Positions 31,457-43,084 of a stretch of 64,000 bases of DNA are shown here, in pieces. The notes under the pieces are model-generated. The model was not told where the DNA came from and ran no database searches. It saw only the letters and a list, made by a program, of their open reading frames with translations. This DNA is from Craterostigma plantagineum (taxonomy: Eukaryota > Streptophyta > Magnoliopsida > Lamiales > Linderniaceae), in NCBI GenBank assembly GCA_027422505.1, contig JAPQWV010000005.1, positions 12,033,501 through 12,097,500 on the forward strand, written 5' to 3'. Position 1 is the first letter of the stretch. Every line of letters starts with the position of its first letter. Position numbers and translations under genes: made by a program.

Positions 31457-33240
31457 GGAAGTAGGGTTGTAGGAACCATTAATGAGAGAGACATAGACTT
31501 GGTTCGTAATTCGTTGCAGCTTAATGAAACTTACGTTATCTCTGAAGCACATGTTACTACTACTGAAGATAGATATAAGATTGTAGACAACCTGTATCAG
31601 TGGGTTATCAGTGCTCGCACTACAGTCTTGCATGTTCCTGAAGCTATATCTCGAAATGCTATATGCCGAAGTTTGTTCCATTCTCAGAATTTCATAATTA
31701 TATCGGTACCAAATCATTGATAGGTATGTTGAAAATATAAGAAAAAATAATATGAATATTTGTTATATTGGCTGTCAATGTACAAATAACTGGACTAACC
31801 TTGATCTTATAGATGTGATAGATGTGGTTATCGACAAATTACTTGAGAGGTCTTTAGTTATCGATGGAAGGAATGTACGCGTTAAAGATTTTGCAGTGGT
31901 GGATAAGGTATTATATTTTGTCTCCATTCTATCTTATGTCGGGTTGATTCAAGTTTTTCATTGCGTTATGTTGGTTAATTTTTGATGATTTTCATTGTAG
32001 TTTGAAACCTTGTATCTTAATGCTGTGGAACAACATTGCTGTGAACGGATCAATGCTTTTAGTTGGAGAGAACAATATGCCAATCATTAAAATGAGTCGC
32101 GCGGTTGTTTACTCCTATCATGATATGACCTTCATTATCCATTAATTTAGGTGAAATATGTTCTTTTACAATTGATACTGAAATCGTTTCTCAGGGTTGT
32201 CTCTCCTACGCAAACTGCAATTGATATTGACCATGAGATTCCTTCGACGATGGCTTTGAAATAATGGTACTTTGAAAAGCAAATCACTTGATGATGTATT
32301 TTACTTATGTTGAATGACTATTTTCTGAGTTTGTGTGATATTTACTTTTGTATAGGCGAAACAAGAACCTAGATGTTCTGAAGGCAATCGTAGCTGCTCG
32401 ATCATATATTACCCGGCAACCCTTGTCTGAGATGGTGTCGGGCGTTTCCATGGAATCGGTAAAAGATGCTCAGAATCATACGAACATAGTATATATTATA
32501 AAAACTTTCTTCTTCAATATTATTATATATTATTTTAAACTTTCTAACATTGGATAATATTTACACAATTTTGTATATAGGGAACTCGAATAAATCTTAG
32601 GTGTGTTTGGTTTAATGAATTTATTGAGGAAAAGAAAAGAAATGGACAAGGAAATCTGTTTTTGTGTTTGATTGATTAGAGAAACAGACGAGGAAAAGAA
32701 ATGGAAACTTAAGTTAAGTTTAAGCATAACCATGAAAAATCATTTTCTTCACCAAACGGTGATGCAAATAAAGGAAAAGCTAATGGAAATCAATTTCTCT
32801 CTAGTTTTCTTTTCCCCACCGCTCTCCATGATCCAAACACAGCCTTAAAGTCAAACTAAAAATTGTTGATACCCAGGAACCGTTCTTTTATATGGCTTTT
32901 GATGGGTTTGGAGCTTCTACAGTTGCTAAAATTAATTGGAAGTTTCAGTGCATGAAATGTAAAAAAATCGTTGTCACAAAACCAAAGCACAAGGGACAAC
33001 TTGGTTGCTAAATGAAATCTTTTAGAATCTTTTCCTCAGCCTTTTTCATATGGAATTATGAAGTATTAGTGTGCATTTCACTATTGATCTTAACAATGGT
33101 ACACTTGCCTAATTATTTTGCTTTGAGGAAAATGACCTAATCTTGAGTCCTAGTCATCAAACGCTTACAAAAGAGACTTTTTGTATTCAAGTTAAGAAAA
33201 AAGTATATTCGCGAAGTGACGAAGAGCGCATTCAATTCTG
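31457..33240 (+). pseudogene. RPA1-like (replication protein A large subunit) pseudogene with introns
   Basis: Exon-like blocks read as OB folds of RPA1. The first runs GSRVVGTINERDIDLV ... NETYVISEAHVTT (from 31457, after CACAACAG). The second is FVPFSEFHNYIGTKSLI, in a shifted frame near 31675-31725. A DVIDVV block follows from 31813 after TTATAG to 31907, then LWNNIAVNGSMLLVGENN from 32001 after TTGTAG, then SPTQTAIDID near 32205. The C-terminal zinc finger KFQCMKCKK is near 32940-32975, with a final OB-like LFCFEENDLILSPS near 33110-33150. Intron borders follow GT-AG. A frameshift in the first exon, a stop after ALK near 32260 and a MITE show that it is dead. RPA genes occur both in hosts and in plant Helitrons; no Helitron ends are visible here. 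Confidence 0.6.
32600..32844. mobile_element. Tourist-like MITE in the RPA1-like pseudogene
   Basis: The 245-bp segment begins GGTGTGTTTGGTTT and ends ATCCAAACACAGCC, imperfect terminal inverted repeats, flanked by TTA on both sides (32597-32599 and 32845-32847). TIR and TTA duplication fit the PIF/Harbinger Tourist group. The interior is long runs of AAAGAAAAG and TTTTCTTTTCC, so the whole can fold back. It has no coding capacity and depends on a transposase supplied elsewhere. Confidence 0.8.
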
Positions 33241-33882
33241 GTGACTGAGATAGTTGAAGAATAAATTCCGTCCCCATAAATACTGTCTACAAGCTCTTCC
33301 AGTCAAGCAGAGGAGCAACTTGCTGATGTGAGCACGCACACGAGCAAAGTTGGTGTTGTCAATAAATTAGCATTTGAAGGTTTCAAAAGTCGATCCATAG
33401 GTGGTTACCCATTTATATTAAGTTGCGAAATATGCTACTAAAACCTCATTCTGTTATATACCACATTTCCGCAAAATGTTAAGATAATGACGAGCAACAT
33501 AATACTCATTATTTGGCTTGATTACACAACCATCATGCAATAATACATTTTGTTTTTGGTCTAGCTGTATATTTTGTAGGGTTGGTATAAACATTGGGTT
33601 GGGTCACATTCGGGTTCAATCTGTTTAATAAACGGGTTGGGAACTTCAACCCTGACCTGACTTGTTTACTTAAACAGATTAAAATGTCGATATAAAACCC
33701 GACCTACCCAAATCAAACCCATTAACAACCCAACTCGTTTAACTTAAAAGAATAGGAAGAAGAAACTAAATAATAATAATTTTAAATCCAAATTAAACAA
33801 AACAATAGAGAAACAAAACAATTTTTTTTCTAAAGATCAACACAATTAAGAAATAATTAAAGTTCCAAACAACAAAAGTCTA
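33241..33882. other. Intervening sequence with a GGGTT-rich inverted repeat
   Basis: No gene is visible. At 33578-33750 several GGGTTGGG / CGGGTT words on the left face CCCGACC / AACCCAAC words on the right, giving a weak foldback typical of small non-autonomous DNA transposons, but I cannot define ends or a duplication. The remainder is AT-rich. Confidence 0.45.
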
Positions 33883-33982
33883 TAAATCATACATATCGAG
33901 TTTTCTAAATTGTACCCCCATAATACATAATTACTTGGAATAATCAAAACTCTCATAATCATTTGGACCAAAAAGGTCTACA
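33883..33982 (-). repeat. Copia-C 3' LTR, truncated to about 100 bp
   Basis: Matches 50181-50280 almost perfectly, starting (minus) TGTAGACCTTTTTGG. Homology stops abruptly at about 33883, where the full LTR would continue for a further 1.5 kb. A deletion or a later insertion has removed the rest. Confidence 0.88.
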
Positions 33983-34005
33983 ATCTCCCCCTTTTTTATG
34001 ATGAC
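33983..34005 (-). other. Copia-C polypurine tract
   Basis: On the minus strand AAAAAAGGGGGAGAT directly precedes the 3' LTR start, the expected primer for second-strand synthesis. Confidence 0.85.
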
Positions 34006-34624
34006 AAGTAATTAATGCCTATCTTAAGCATATGAGTACACTCGATATGAAACCATTTTAGCACATAGCATAAGTATCAAAGCATGTGACATATGATCAG
34101 AGCAAATTAATATCCAATTCTAAAGCATTCTCCCCATGTCTAATTGCTAATATTCCTATGTAAAGCACGACAGCAAAAATATATAGCAATTACCAGGTCA
34201 TATCATACGAAATGTCACAAGTCACCATGGAATGTCGCAAATTTTCAGATCATATCAGTTTGCTCCCCCTGCCTACGTGCGAATTCCTTAATCCTTAACA
34301 AATCACAAACTCAAGCACAGAGAGATTAAGACATAAGCATATAAAAGCAAGCCGATAGTATTAATCGCATTCCAAGATACCTAAGGGGCCAAAAAAGTGA
34401 ACAACCCGACACCAAACCAAAACACCCAAAACACGGCATTAATTGCTCAAAATTCTCCCCCTTCAGCATAAAAAACGAGGGACCCAAAACACCACCAACG
34501 TACCAAAAAACTGCAACCAACCACAACCTTCTAACCCAAAAACCAGCAAAATAAAAGAACTTAATATTAGGCGCAGACTAGAACTAGGCATACTAAAGCT
34601 GGGAGATCACTAGGAATTGAAGTT
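34006..34624. other. Copia-C 3' untranslated spacer
   Basis: About 620 bp between the stop of the post-pol ORF and the polypurine tract. I see no protein, repeat or known signal, and the short open frames are compositional. Confidence 0.5.
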
Positions 34625-34721
34625 CTAAGGGCTGGAATCGCTATCAGATGAGGCAGATGAGGATTCAACGATAATCAGAGCCGTGGAGATCTCCTTTATA
34701 AACTTTTTAACCCATTTAAAG
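34625..34721 (-). pseudogene. Copia-C post-pol ORF, 3' fragment
   Basis: This is the C-terminal end of the same frame found at 43085-43242 on the other side of Gypsy-1. It encodes an amphipathic stretch with VKKFIKEISTALIIVE and then a Ser/Asp-rich tail, and stops at 34625-34627. The 97-base fragment ends in an acidic serine cluster. I recognise no family. Confidence 0.5.
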
Positions 34722-37700
34722 TGTAATACCCGTAAAATTTAATTACGGAATTTACAATAAAATTGATGGTGGAGAGTATTTAATTAACCTTGTTGGATAA
34801 ATTAGATAAAGATGTTAAGACTATAGGAGAATAAGTATGTCACACAAACTATTTTGTAATAAGTGTACTATTATTTTAGTACTTTACATGGATTGTGTGT
34901 TATATGAATTACATGATATATGTATTACAGCCATATACATGCCTATGCGATTAATGCTGTGTGATTTATAATTCCTATGTGTATCACGAATTACGACTTA
35001 CGTGACTCATGGAACATGTTTTACAATTTTTATATGTCAACGTGATTATATATTAGGTACGATTAGGGTAACTAACCAAGTAGAAGAACTAATTAAACTT
35101 AGAAATGGTTTCATATGAAATAGGAAGAGAATGAATTTCGAAGCAAAGGAGCTCGAAATTTGGTATCATGAAATCTTGAAATCTCGAGATTTTTGAATCT
35201 CGATATACTCAAATTTCGAAAGAACAACTCATGACAAATATGAGTGCCGAAATCATAGAATTACCAAACAACTCGATATTTTAAAACCTATCTTAGGATA
35301 TCGAAACCTCTCAAGCTCGAGATATATAGATCTCGAAATCCTTGAGTTTGCGAAAGTGAGAGATAGCAAACGTCTATACATTAAGATCTCGAGACTTTTA
35401 AAGCTCGAGATTATTAGAGCTCGAGATCTTTAAAGTCGAGATCCTTAAACTCGATAATCAAAATCTTAAAATCTCGAAACTCTTAAAACTCGATAAAGAG
35501 GATAACAACTAAGATAAGTTTCGATTACTTGGTCTTAAGGTAAAGAAATAAAATACAATACATTAGCTCGATCAAGATAAGGACTAACATAGGGTTGATG
35601 TCATTTGTTTACTTCCACACGTTAACTTTAGATAAAAGCTGGGAAAGGAACTTTTCATTTCATTCAGTAAGGCACGTATAAACTAAGCTCTTGAAACCTA
35701 AGTAAGGATAAAGGAAGAAACCGAACAGAAGCATTACCAAAGCTTGAAGTAGGTATAAATCTTTACTGCAATTTCACGTTTTCAACAGTCTTTAGAAATT
35801 GTTAAGATTGAAAAATTGTGTAATTAGGGTTGTATAAGTCAGTTCTTGAAGGTTTTAGGCTCATACGGGATTTATACTGTTCTTGAAGATAGGATTTTGA
35901 TCGGGGGTTTAGATATCGAGAAAAGTGATTTCCAGATTTGTAGATAGCAAATCCTGTTAAGTCTGTAGAAATAATCTCGAGATCAAGAAATAAGAGTTAG
36001 GGAAATGTCGAAGGAAATCTCGAGATCTATGTCGAAATGTTAGGGTTGGAAATGTCGAGTTGACATATCGAGATCCATTCCATAGTTTATGTCGAGATCG
36101 TTGTGTAGTGTCAAAGTGTCGAACCCTTGTATATCATATCGAAATTGTATATATTACTTAGTTTAAATCTCGAAGTCATAATGTGTAATGTCGAGATCTA
36201 TATCGAGATTTAACTCGAGATCCTCTTTATAATATATGTCGAGATTTAAGTTATTATGTAACCCAAAATTGTTTCCAACATGTCGAAATCATGAAGCTCG
36301 ACATAACCTTAAAGCTCGAGATTTATCAACATATCGAGATCTTTGTGCATTGTTTAAATGTCGAGACTTATATCTAACCTAAACTCTAGTTTTGTGTCCA
36401 AGTTATGTCGAGATTTATACAATGTCGAGATCTACCTTTATGCCACAATAAGGTTTGAAATCCATGTCGAGATTCAATTTCGAAATTTATAAAAGTCAAA
36501 ATTAGGGTTTTCTAAATCAAGCCATTTTAGTGAAACTGTAATTAGACTAACAAACCCTAATTTTATATGTTTCTATACTTAGGGTTTGAAGATTTACGAC
36601 TTACAGTACGATAAGATTAAGTAAGCTAAGGATACCAGGTGAGTGAAGATCCCAACTACAACTCATAAATTATATGTGCATGAATTACATGGTTATGCGC
36701 TTGAATGACATGATTATATGCTTCTATGACTTTACGTGGATCCTTATGTGATTTATTTATTTACGTGAATTTATTATTACATGAAGTGGCATGACAAGCA
36801 CTTCGGCATTACTTACGTACGCATTATCACGTACGTACACGAAGTTACAAAACACGAGCGTAAGTAACATTTGATTGCTTAAACATGATAAAAGTTTGCA
36901 TTTAATGGCTCTTCTATGCTACCACGGTGATTTTATGTCACCAATTTCAAGACATGACATGACATGTCTCAAGGCGTGGCATGCATGTGGCGGAAAGTTG
37001 CGACTTGGAAGATACACCCTAAGGAAACAAACGGCACCAAGGGTAAAATCGGTGTCAGCAACCTCAGAGTGAGTCTACCAGTGTGAGCGTCCGTGGGATC
37101 GATAAACTACATTGGGATTGGAAAGGCACCTTAGGGTTAGCCTCTCAGTGGAAGTATCGTCCATATTTATATATATTTACCCTAGTGGGTTTGAGCTCCA
37201 TGATGGTGCATAGCAAGATAAGCCAATGGCCCTACAAGACAAGACACGAACTACAATATAAAACAAGACACAAATTTCATGACATGAATACAAGACATGA
37301 ATTTCAAGACACAAACTACATGATACGATTAGGAACATTGACGCTGATGCCTTTGCGTTTTAGGACACGTGCATTGCATGGTTTCCACTTACTGAGCTTT
37401 ATAAGCTCATACCACGTTTTATGTGTGGTAGGTACGATAGAGTCGGACGTTTAGAAACGTCACGACAAAGGTAGGCTGACGGCGGTACTCCAGGGTCTTT
37501 TGAGGGCAAGGCTGTACATGGATGACGACCTGTGGAGCGATGTTAGGATATGTTTTGATAGGAACATATTTTGGGGCTTCGGCCTTTGTATAATTAAGAC
37601 GATGGAGGCTATGTTTTGTAGTAATATATTATACTTTAGGAAAAGTTTTTGTTAAACGGGTCTCCTGCGACTTACGTTGCGAAAATCCGCCATTAAAAAT

Positions 37701-37724
37701 GATTAGAAAGTCAGGGTCGCCACA
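34722..37724 (+). repeat. Gypsy-1 5' LTR
   Basis: Starts TGTAATACCCG and ends CAGGGTCGCCACA. It includes a dense field of TCGAGAT-type motifs at about 35150-36480 and a 3'-end block (TGTACATGGATGACGACCTG near 37510) shared with the other Gypsy LTRs in the window. About 45 bp near 36695-36741 is absent from the 3' LTR. Confidence 0.92.
35150..36480. repeat. Dispersed TCGAGAT / ATCTCGA motif field in the Gypsy-1 5' LTR
   Basis: Dozens of occurrences of CTCGAGAT, GTCGAGAT, ATCTCGA and near variants in both orientations, irregularly spaced at tens of bases. The same field recurs at about 40555-41890 in the 3' LTR. Confidence 0.85.
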
Positions 37725-37726
37725 GG

Positions 37727-37738
37727 TGGTATCAGAGC
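37727..37738 (+). other. Gypsy-1 primer-binding site (tRNA-iMet)
   Basis: TGGTATCAGAGC lies two bases after the LTR end, complementary to the 3' end of initiator tRNA-Met. Confidence 0.88.
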
Positions 37739-37876
37739 TTAGGTTATAGGTTCTGTAGACTGTCCATGTACGGCCACTGAAAAGTTTGGAGGATTAGCCT
37801 TGCCTGTAAGTTTTTGCGGTTTATATGATTACATGCTTACAATAACATGCCCATTTGTTTGAATAAATTGTAGAAT

Positions 37877-38583
37877 GACTAGCGAACTTAGGGAATGCGT
37901 TGGTGAGTCAAGTCGTGGGGTTACACCCAATTATTTCTTTCTTACCATACATACTATCTCTTAGAATGTCCCCTATGAACGAACGAGACTCAGCACTCTC
38001 ACATCTTACTGAACTGATCCAATGGCAATCGGGTCAGATCAGTGAACTTAAAGATCAAGTTGGTGAACTCAAGGACTTGGTCCATAAGCTTATCAATGAA
38101 CCAAGATCATCCGAACCCCGTAGATTCTTACCTGCAAATATTGCTAACCCTATTAGGAAAGGAACCCAGATGTTCCAAAACCAGAAAGGAAAGCGAAAGA
38201 TGGAGAATAGGCCAGAACCGAAAACTACTAAAAAGCCGTTATATTTTAGGAATCCCCACAATGTCCAAATAACTCATCAAGGGTTCCAACTTTGCCAATC
38301 AAGGCCACCCGATGGATGCTACTTTTCATGCTCATGTCCCGAACCCCATACCTCAATGTCAACAGTGTGGACGACAACACAGAGGCATTTGCTACTCACA
38401 ATGCCAACTGTTTTAAATGTGGAAGGCGGGGACATTTCGCAAAAATCTGTCAAATGCAGATATTATTGGGACCAGACCAAACATCGACACAACCCTCCCA
38501 GTTCCTCCACGAATGTCCAACCTAAACCTAGAAGAAACAGAATTTCCTCCTACGAGAATGATCGGTACACTCATGATTTATAA
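37877..38583 (+). pseudogene. Gypsy-1 gag remnant with zinc knuckles
   Basis: An ATG at 37877 begins MTSELRECVGESS; another frame from about 37957 reads MSPMNERDSALSHLTELIQW followed by a short coiled coil (QISELKDQVGELKDLVHKL). Basic, Pro-rich sequence follows, then in a shifted frame a cysteine pair CQQCGRQHRGIC near 38355-38395 and a CCHC knuckle CFKCGRRGHFAKIC near 38410-38455. The double-cysteine arrangement is familiar from chromovirus-type Gypsy gag proteins. The capsid core between start and coiled coil is missing or very short, and frameshifts break the frame. Confidence 0.75.
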
Positions 38584-40126
38584 TGTACCTATACTATGAT
38601 GGTTAATTTTAGGAAACTGAGCCACACATTTAAATGTGTCGCCAATATCGCGTACCGAAGGTGGAAATACCTTCTTACCATTCAAATATGATGTACTAAC
38701 CTGCCACTTGGAGGTCCACCATGAAATAGTTAAGTGTTGGAAAGATACTCCATTACTTCCATAGAATGGCAGCTTGGGTATCGATGAAAACTATGATCTT
38801 GACAGATAGGCTTTCAAAATATGAAGCCGTATCTGATTTCTCTAGGAAAGATCGTAAGCTTCAATTTCCTGAGAAGAGAAATACCCGTCTTGCGGGCAGG
38901 ATCAGCTAAAGTAGAATCTCTAAACACCTAAGTAAAAGCCTCAGTAACTTCTTAGGACAAGTTGCGAATCTTTTCGCATAAATGGTTAAGCAGAGAAATT
39001 TTCTTAGTCTTAGCTGAAATAATGCCAATAGCTCCCAAAGACGCCAATGAATGTTTCGATAGTATTACGAAAATATTTTCTGATCGATTCACGATCAAAG
39101 TTATATTTCTTTTCTTTGAATATTCTTCCTTATGGAATATGATGGTGAAGCTACATTTCATTTCTTTCAGCCCAATAAGCCTAAATCCAATTATACCAGA
39201 ATATACCTGACCTCCCAACTTTTCAACCCCTTCTGCAAATTATACATGCTCCATATCAGAGTGGCGCAGCGGAAGCGTGGTGGATGCTCATGAATTCTAA
39301 ATTCTGGCCTGAATCAGAATAATAACCGTTCTCGTTAGCCCCACCTTAAGGCGATACAGGTCCGTACAACTTAGATGAGCGTCATACGCATTCTATCAGG
39401 AATTAGCTGTCAGCATCCAAGACGACAAGAGATACCTTACAATAACTTTTTATTTCTGCTTCCCTTCATTCTACTTCAGTGGAATGTTTTTCTTTCTTGA
39501 AGTCCCGTCACCACATGAAACATTTATTTCCAGACGTCTAAGAATAAGGAGTAGCAGATCTTTTTTAAGGGAGAAAGAGTAGATTATGAATTAATTGTTG
39601 GATTTCCCTCATGTGCTGTTAAGATTCAGGACAAGGATGTATCCTACAATAAACACATTTGAAAGTTATAGAAATCTTCGATGAAACCTTGCATGACGGA
39701 AAAACGACAAGGGTAAGATAAATCGAGACAGGGAATACCGTTTTGCTGAATTCCTTGATTTATGATAATCTTGTTGTTTATGACGTTCCGTACTTGTTAT
39801 TCGATTGTGATTCTAGGACAATCGAAATTTTTGAATGCAAGTAAACGAAGTCAAGAATTATAGTTATTTTCTACGAAAAGTTCATCGACAAGAAAAGATC
39901 AATACAAGGAAGGATCTTACTTGTTTCAGAATAATATGTAAGATTTTCCGTACCCGAACAAGTTTTGCAAAACTATTAATCCCAAATTTACACGTTTGGT
40001 TCAGAATTCTCTGTCCTATTTTTTTCTGTCTTTCAAGATTATATCAAATTCCCCACCGATCGTTACACTAAATTATTCCAACTGATGGAATTTCGGGGGT
40101 GAAATTCTTTTTAAGGGGGGGAAGGA
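38584..40126 (+). other. Gypsy-1 interior, non-coding, ending in a polypurine tract
   Basis: About 1.5 kb after gag with no convincing protease, RT or integrase motif in any frame. It contains a tRNA-iMet-like segment at 39255-39330. The tract TTAAGGGGGGGAAGGA at about 40111-40126 is the polypurine primer directly before the 3' LTR. Confidence 0.65.
39255..39330 (+). tRNA. Initiator tRNA-Met-like segment (pseudo-tRNA or SINE head)
   Basis: The first 29 bases, from ATCAGAGTGGCGCAGCGG to GTGGTGG, match the 5' half of plant initiator tRNA-Met as I know it, including the A box TGGCGCAGCGG (39262-39272). After that the match decays: a CAT triplet stands near the anticodon position and a poor B-box-like GGCCTGAATCA lies at 39307-39317. 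It cannot fold as a functional tRNA. It may be a tRNA pseudogene, a SINE head, or primer tRNA copied into the element during reverse transcription. Confidence 0.5.
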
Positions 40127-43084
40127 TGTAATACCCGTAAAATTTAATTACGGGATTTACAATAAAATTAATGGTGGAGAGTATTTAATTAATCTTGTTG
40201 GATTAATTAGATAAAGATGTTAAGACTATAGGAGAATAAGTATGTCACACAAACTATTTTGTAATAAATGTACTATTATTTTAGTACTTCACATGGCTTG
40301 TGTGTTATGTGAATTACATGATATATGTATTACAGCCTTTTACATGCCTATGCGATTTCATGCTGTGTGATTTATAATTCTTATGTGTATCACGAATTAC
40401 GACTTACGTGACTCATGGAACATGTTTTACAATTTTTATATGTCAACGTGATTATATATTAGGTACGATTAGGGTAACTAACCAAGTAGAAGAACTAATT
40501 AAACTTAGAAATGGTTTCATATGAAATAGGAAGAGAATGAATTTCGAAGCAAAGGAGCTCGAAATTTGGTATCATGAAATCTTGAAATCTCGAGATTTTT
40601 GAATCTCGATATACTCAAATTTCGAAAGAACAACTCATGACAAATATGAGTGCCGAAATCATAGAATTACCAAACAACTCGATATTTTAAAACCTATCTT
40701 AGGATCTCGAAACCTCTCAAGCTCGAGATATATAGATCTCGAAATCCTTGAGTTTGAGAAAGTGAGAGATAGCAAACGTCTATACATTAAGATCTCGAGA
40801 CTTTTAAAGCTCGAGATTATTAGAGCTCGAGATCTTTAAAGTCGAGATCCTTAAAACTCGATAATCAAATCCTTAAAATCTCGAAACTCTTAAAACTCGA
40901 TAAAGAGGATAACAACTAAGATAAGTTTCGATTACTTGGTCTTAAGATAAAGAACTAAAATACAATACATTAGCTCGATCAAGATAAGGACTAACATAGG
41001 GTTGATGTCATTTGTTTACTTCCACACGTTAACTTCAGATAAAAGCTGGGAAAGGAACTTCTCATTTCATTCAGTAAGGCACGTATAAACTAAGCTCTTG
41101 AAACCTAAGTAAGGAGAACGAAAGAAGCCGAACAGAAGCATTACCAAAGCTTGAAGTATGTATAAATCTTTACTGCAATTTCACGTTTTCAACAGTCTTT
41201 AGAAATTGTTAAGCTTGAAAAATTATGTAATTAGGGTTCTATAAGTCAGTTCTTGAAGGTTTTAGGCTCATATGAGATTTATACTGTTCTTGAAGATAGG
41301 ATTTTGATCGGAGGTTTAGATATCGAGCAAAGTGATATCCAGATTTGTAGATAGCAAATCATGTTAAGTCTATAGAAATAATCTCGAGATCAAGAAATAA
41401 GAGTTAGGGAAATGTCGAAGGAAATCTCGAGATCTATGTCGAAATGTTAGGGTTGGAATGTCGAGTTGACATATCGAGATCCATTCCATAGTTTATGTCG
41501 AGATCGTTGTGTAGTGTCAAAATGTCGAACCCTTGTATATCATATCGAAATTGTATATATTACTTAGTTTAAATCTCGAAGTCATAATGTGTAATGTCGA
41601 GATCTATATCGAGATTTAACTCGAGATCCACTTTATAATATATGTCGAGATTTAAGTTATTATGTAACCCGAAATTGTTTCCAACATGTCGAAATCATGA
41701 AGCTCGACATAACCTTAAAGCTCGAGATTTATCAACATATCGAGATCTTTGTGCATTGTTTAAATGTCGAGACATATATCTAACCCAAATTCGAGTTTTG
41801 TGTCCAAGTTATGTCGAGATTTGTACAATGTCGAGATCTACCTTTATCCCACAATAAGGTTTGAAATCCATGTTGAGATTCAATTTCGAAATTTATAAAA
41901 GTCAAAATTAGGATTTTCCAAATCAAGCCATTTTAGTGAAACTGTAATTAGACTAACAAACCCTAATTTTATATGTTTTTATACTTAGGGTTTGAAGATT
42001 TACGACTTACAGTACGATAAGATTAAGTAAGCTAAGGATACCAGGTAAGTGGAGATCCCAACTACAACTCATAAATTATATGTGCATGAATTACATGGTT
42101 GCTTATGTAATTTATTTATTTACGTGAATTAATTATTACATGAAGTGGCATGACAAGCACTTCGGCATTACTCACGTACGCATTATCACGTACATACACG
42201 AAGTTACAAAACACGAGCATAAGTAACATATGATTGCTTAAACATGATTAAAGTTTGCATTTAATGGCTCTTCTATGCTACCACGGTGATTTTATGTCAC
42301 CAATTTCAAGACATGACATGACATGTCTCAAGGCAAGGACATGCATGTGGCGGAAAGTTGCGACTTGGAAGATGCACCCTGAGGAAACAAACGGCACCAT
42401 GGGTAAAATCGGTGTCAGCAACCTCAGAGTGAGTCTACCAGTGTGAGCGTCCGTGGGATCGATAAACTACATTGGGATTTGAAAGGCGCCTTAGGGTTAG
42501 CCTCTCAGTGGAAGTATCGTCCATATTTATATATATTTACCCTAGTGGGTTTGAGCTCCATGATAGTGCATAGCAAGATAAGCCAAGGGCCCTAAAAGAG
42601 AAGACACGAACTACAATATAAAACAAGACACAAATTTCATGACATGAATACAAGACATGAATTTCAAGACACGAACTACATGATACGATTAGGAAGCATT
42701 GACGCTGATGCCTTTGCGTTTTAGGACACGTGCATTGCATGGTTTCCACTTACTGAGCTTTATAAGCTCATTCCACGTTTTATGTGTTGTAGGTACGATA
42801 GAGTCGGACGTTGAGAAACGTCACGACTAAGGCGGGCTGACGGCGGTCTCCAGGGTCTTTTGAGGGCAAGGCTGTACATGGATGACGACCTGTGGAGCGA
42901 TGTTAGGATATGTTTTGATAGGAACATATTTTGGGGCTTCGGCCTTTGTATAATTAAGACGATGGAGGCTATGTTTTGTAGTAATATATTATATTTTAGG
43001 AAAAGTTTTTGTTAAACGGGTCTCCTGCGACTTACGTTGCGAAAATCCGCCATTAAATATGCTTAGAAAGTCAGGGTCGCCACA
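40127..43084 (+). repeat. Gypsy-1 3' LTR
   Basis: Starts TGTAATACCCG and ends CAGGGTCGCCACA. It is colinear with 34722-37724 with scattered substitutions and about 45 bp missing near 42100, suggesting a moderately young insertion. Confidence 0.92.

Larger units (their letters stand above)
34722..43084 (+). mobile_element. Gypsy-1: gag-only LTR retrotransposon with 3-kb LTRs
   Basis: Two highly similar LTRs (34722-37724 and 40127-43084) flank a 2.4-kb interior. The primer site TGGTATCAGAGC (37727-37738) and a polypurine tract before 40127 give plus orientation. Flanks are TAAAG (34717-34721) and TAAAC (43085-43089), a duplication with one mismatch. The interior holds gag remnants with zinc knuckles but no recognisable RT, integrase or RNase H. 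It therefore resembles the known class of terminal-repeat elements carrying only GAG, moved by a relative such as Gypsy-2, or else a deletion derivative. Confidence 0.88.

Noticed and set aside
35150..36480. CRISPR-like repeat array
   Set aside because: The motif is very short, irregularly spaced and occurs in both orientations inside a plant LTR.
36875..37454. Plus-strand ORFs in the Gypsy-1 LTR, partly repeated at 42255-42446
   Set aside because: They lie inside LTR sequence and repeat only because the LTR is duplicated; no conserved protein.
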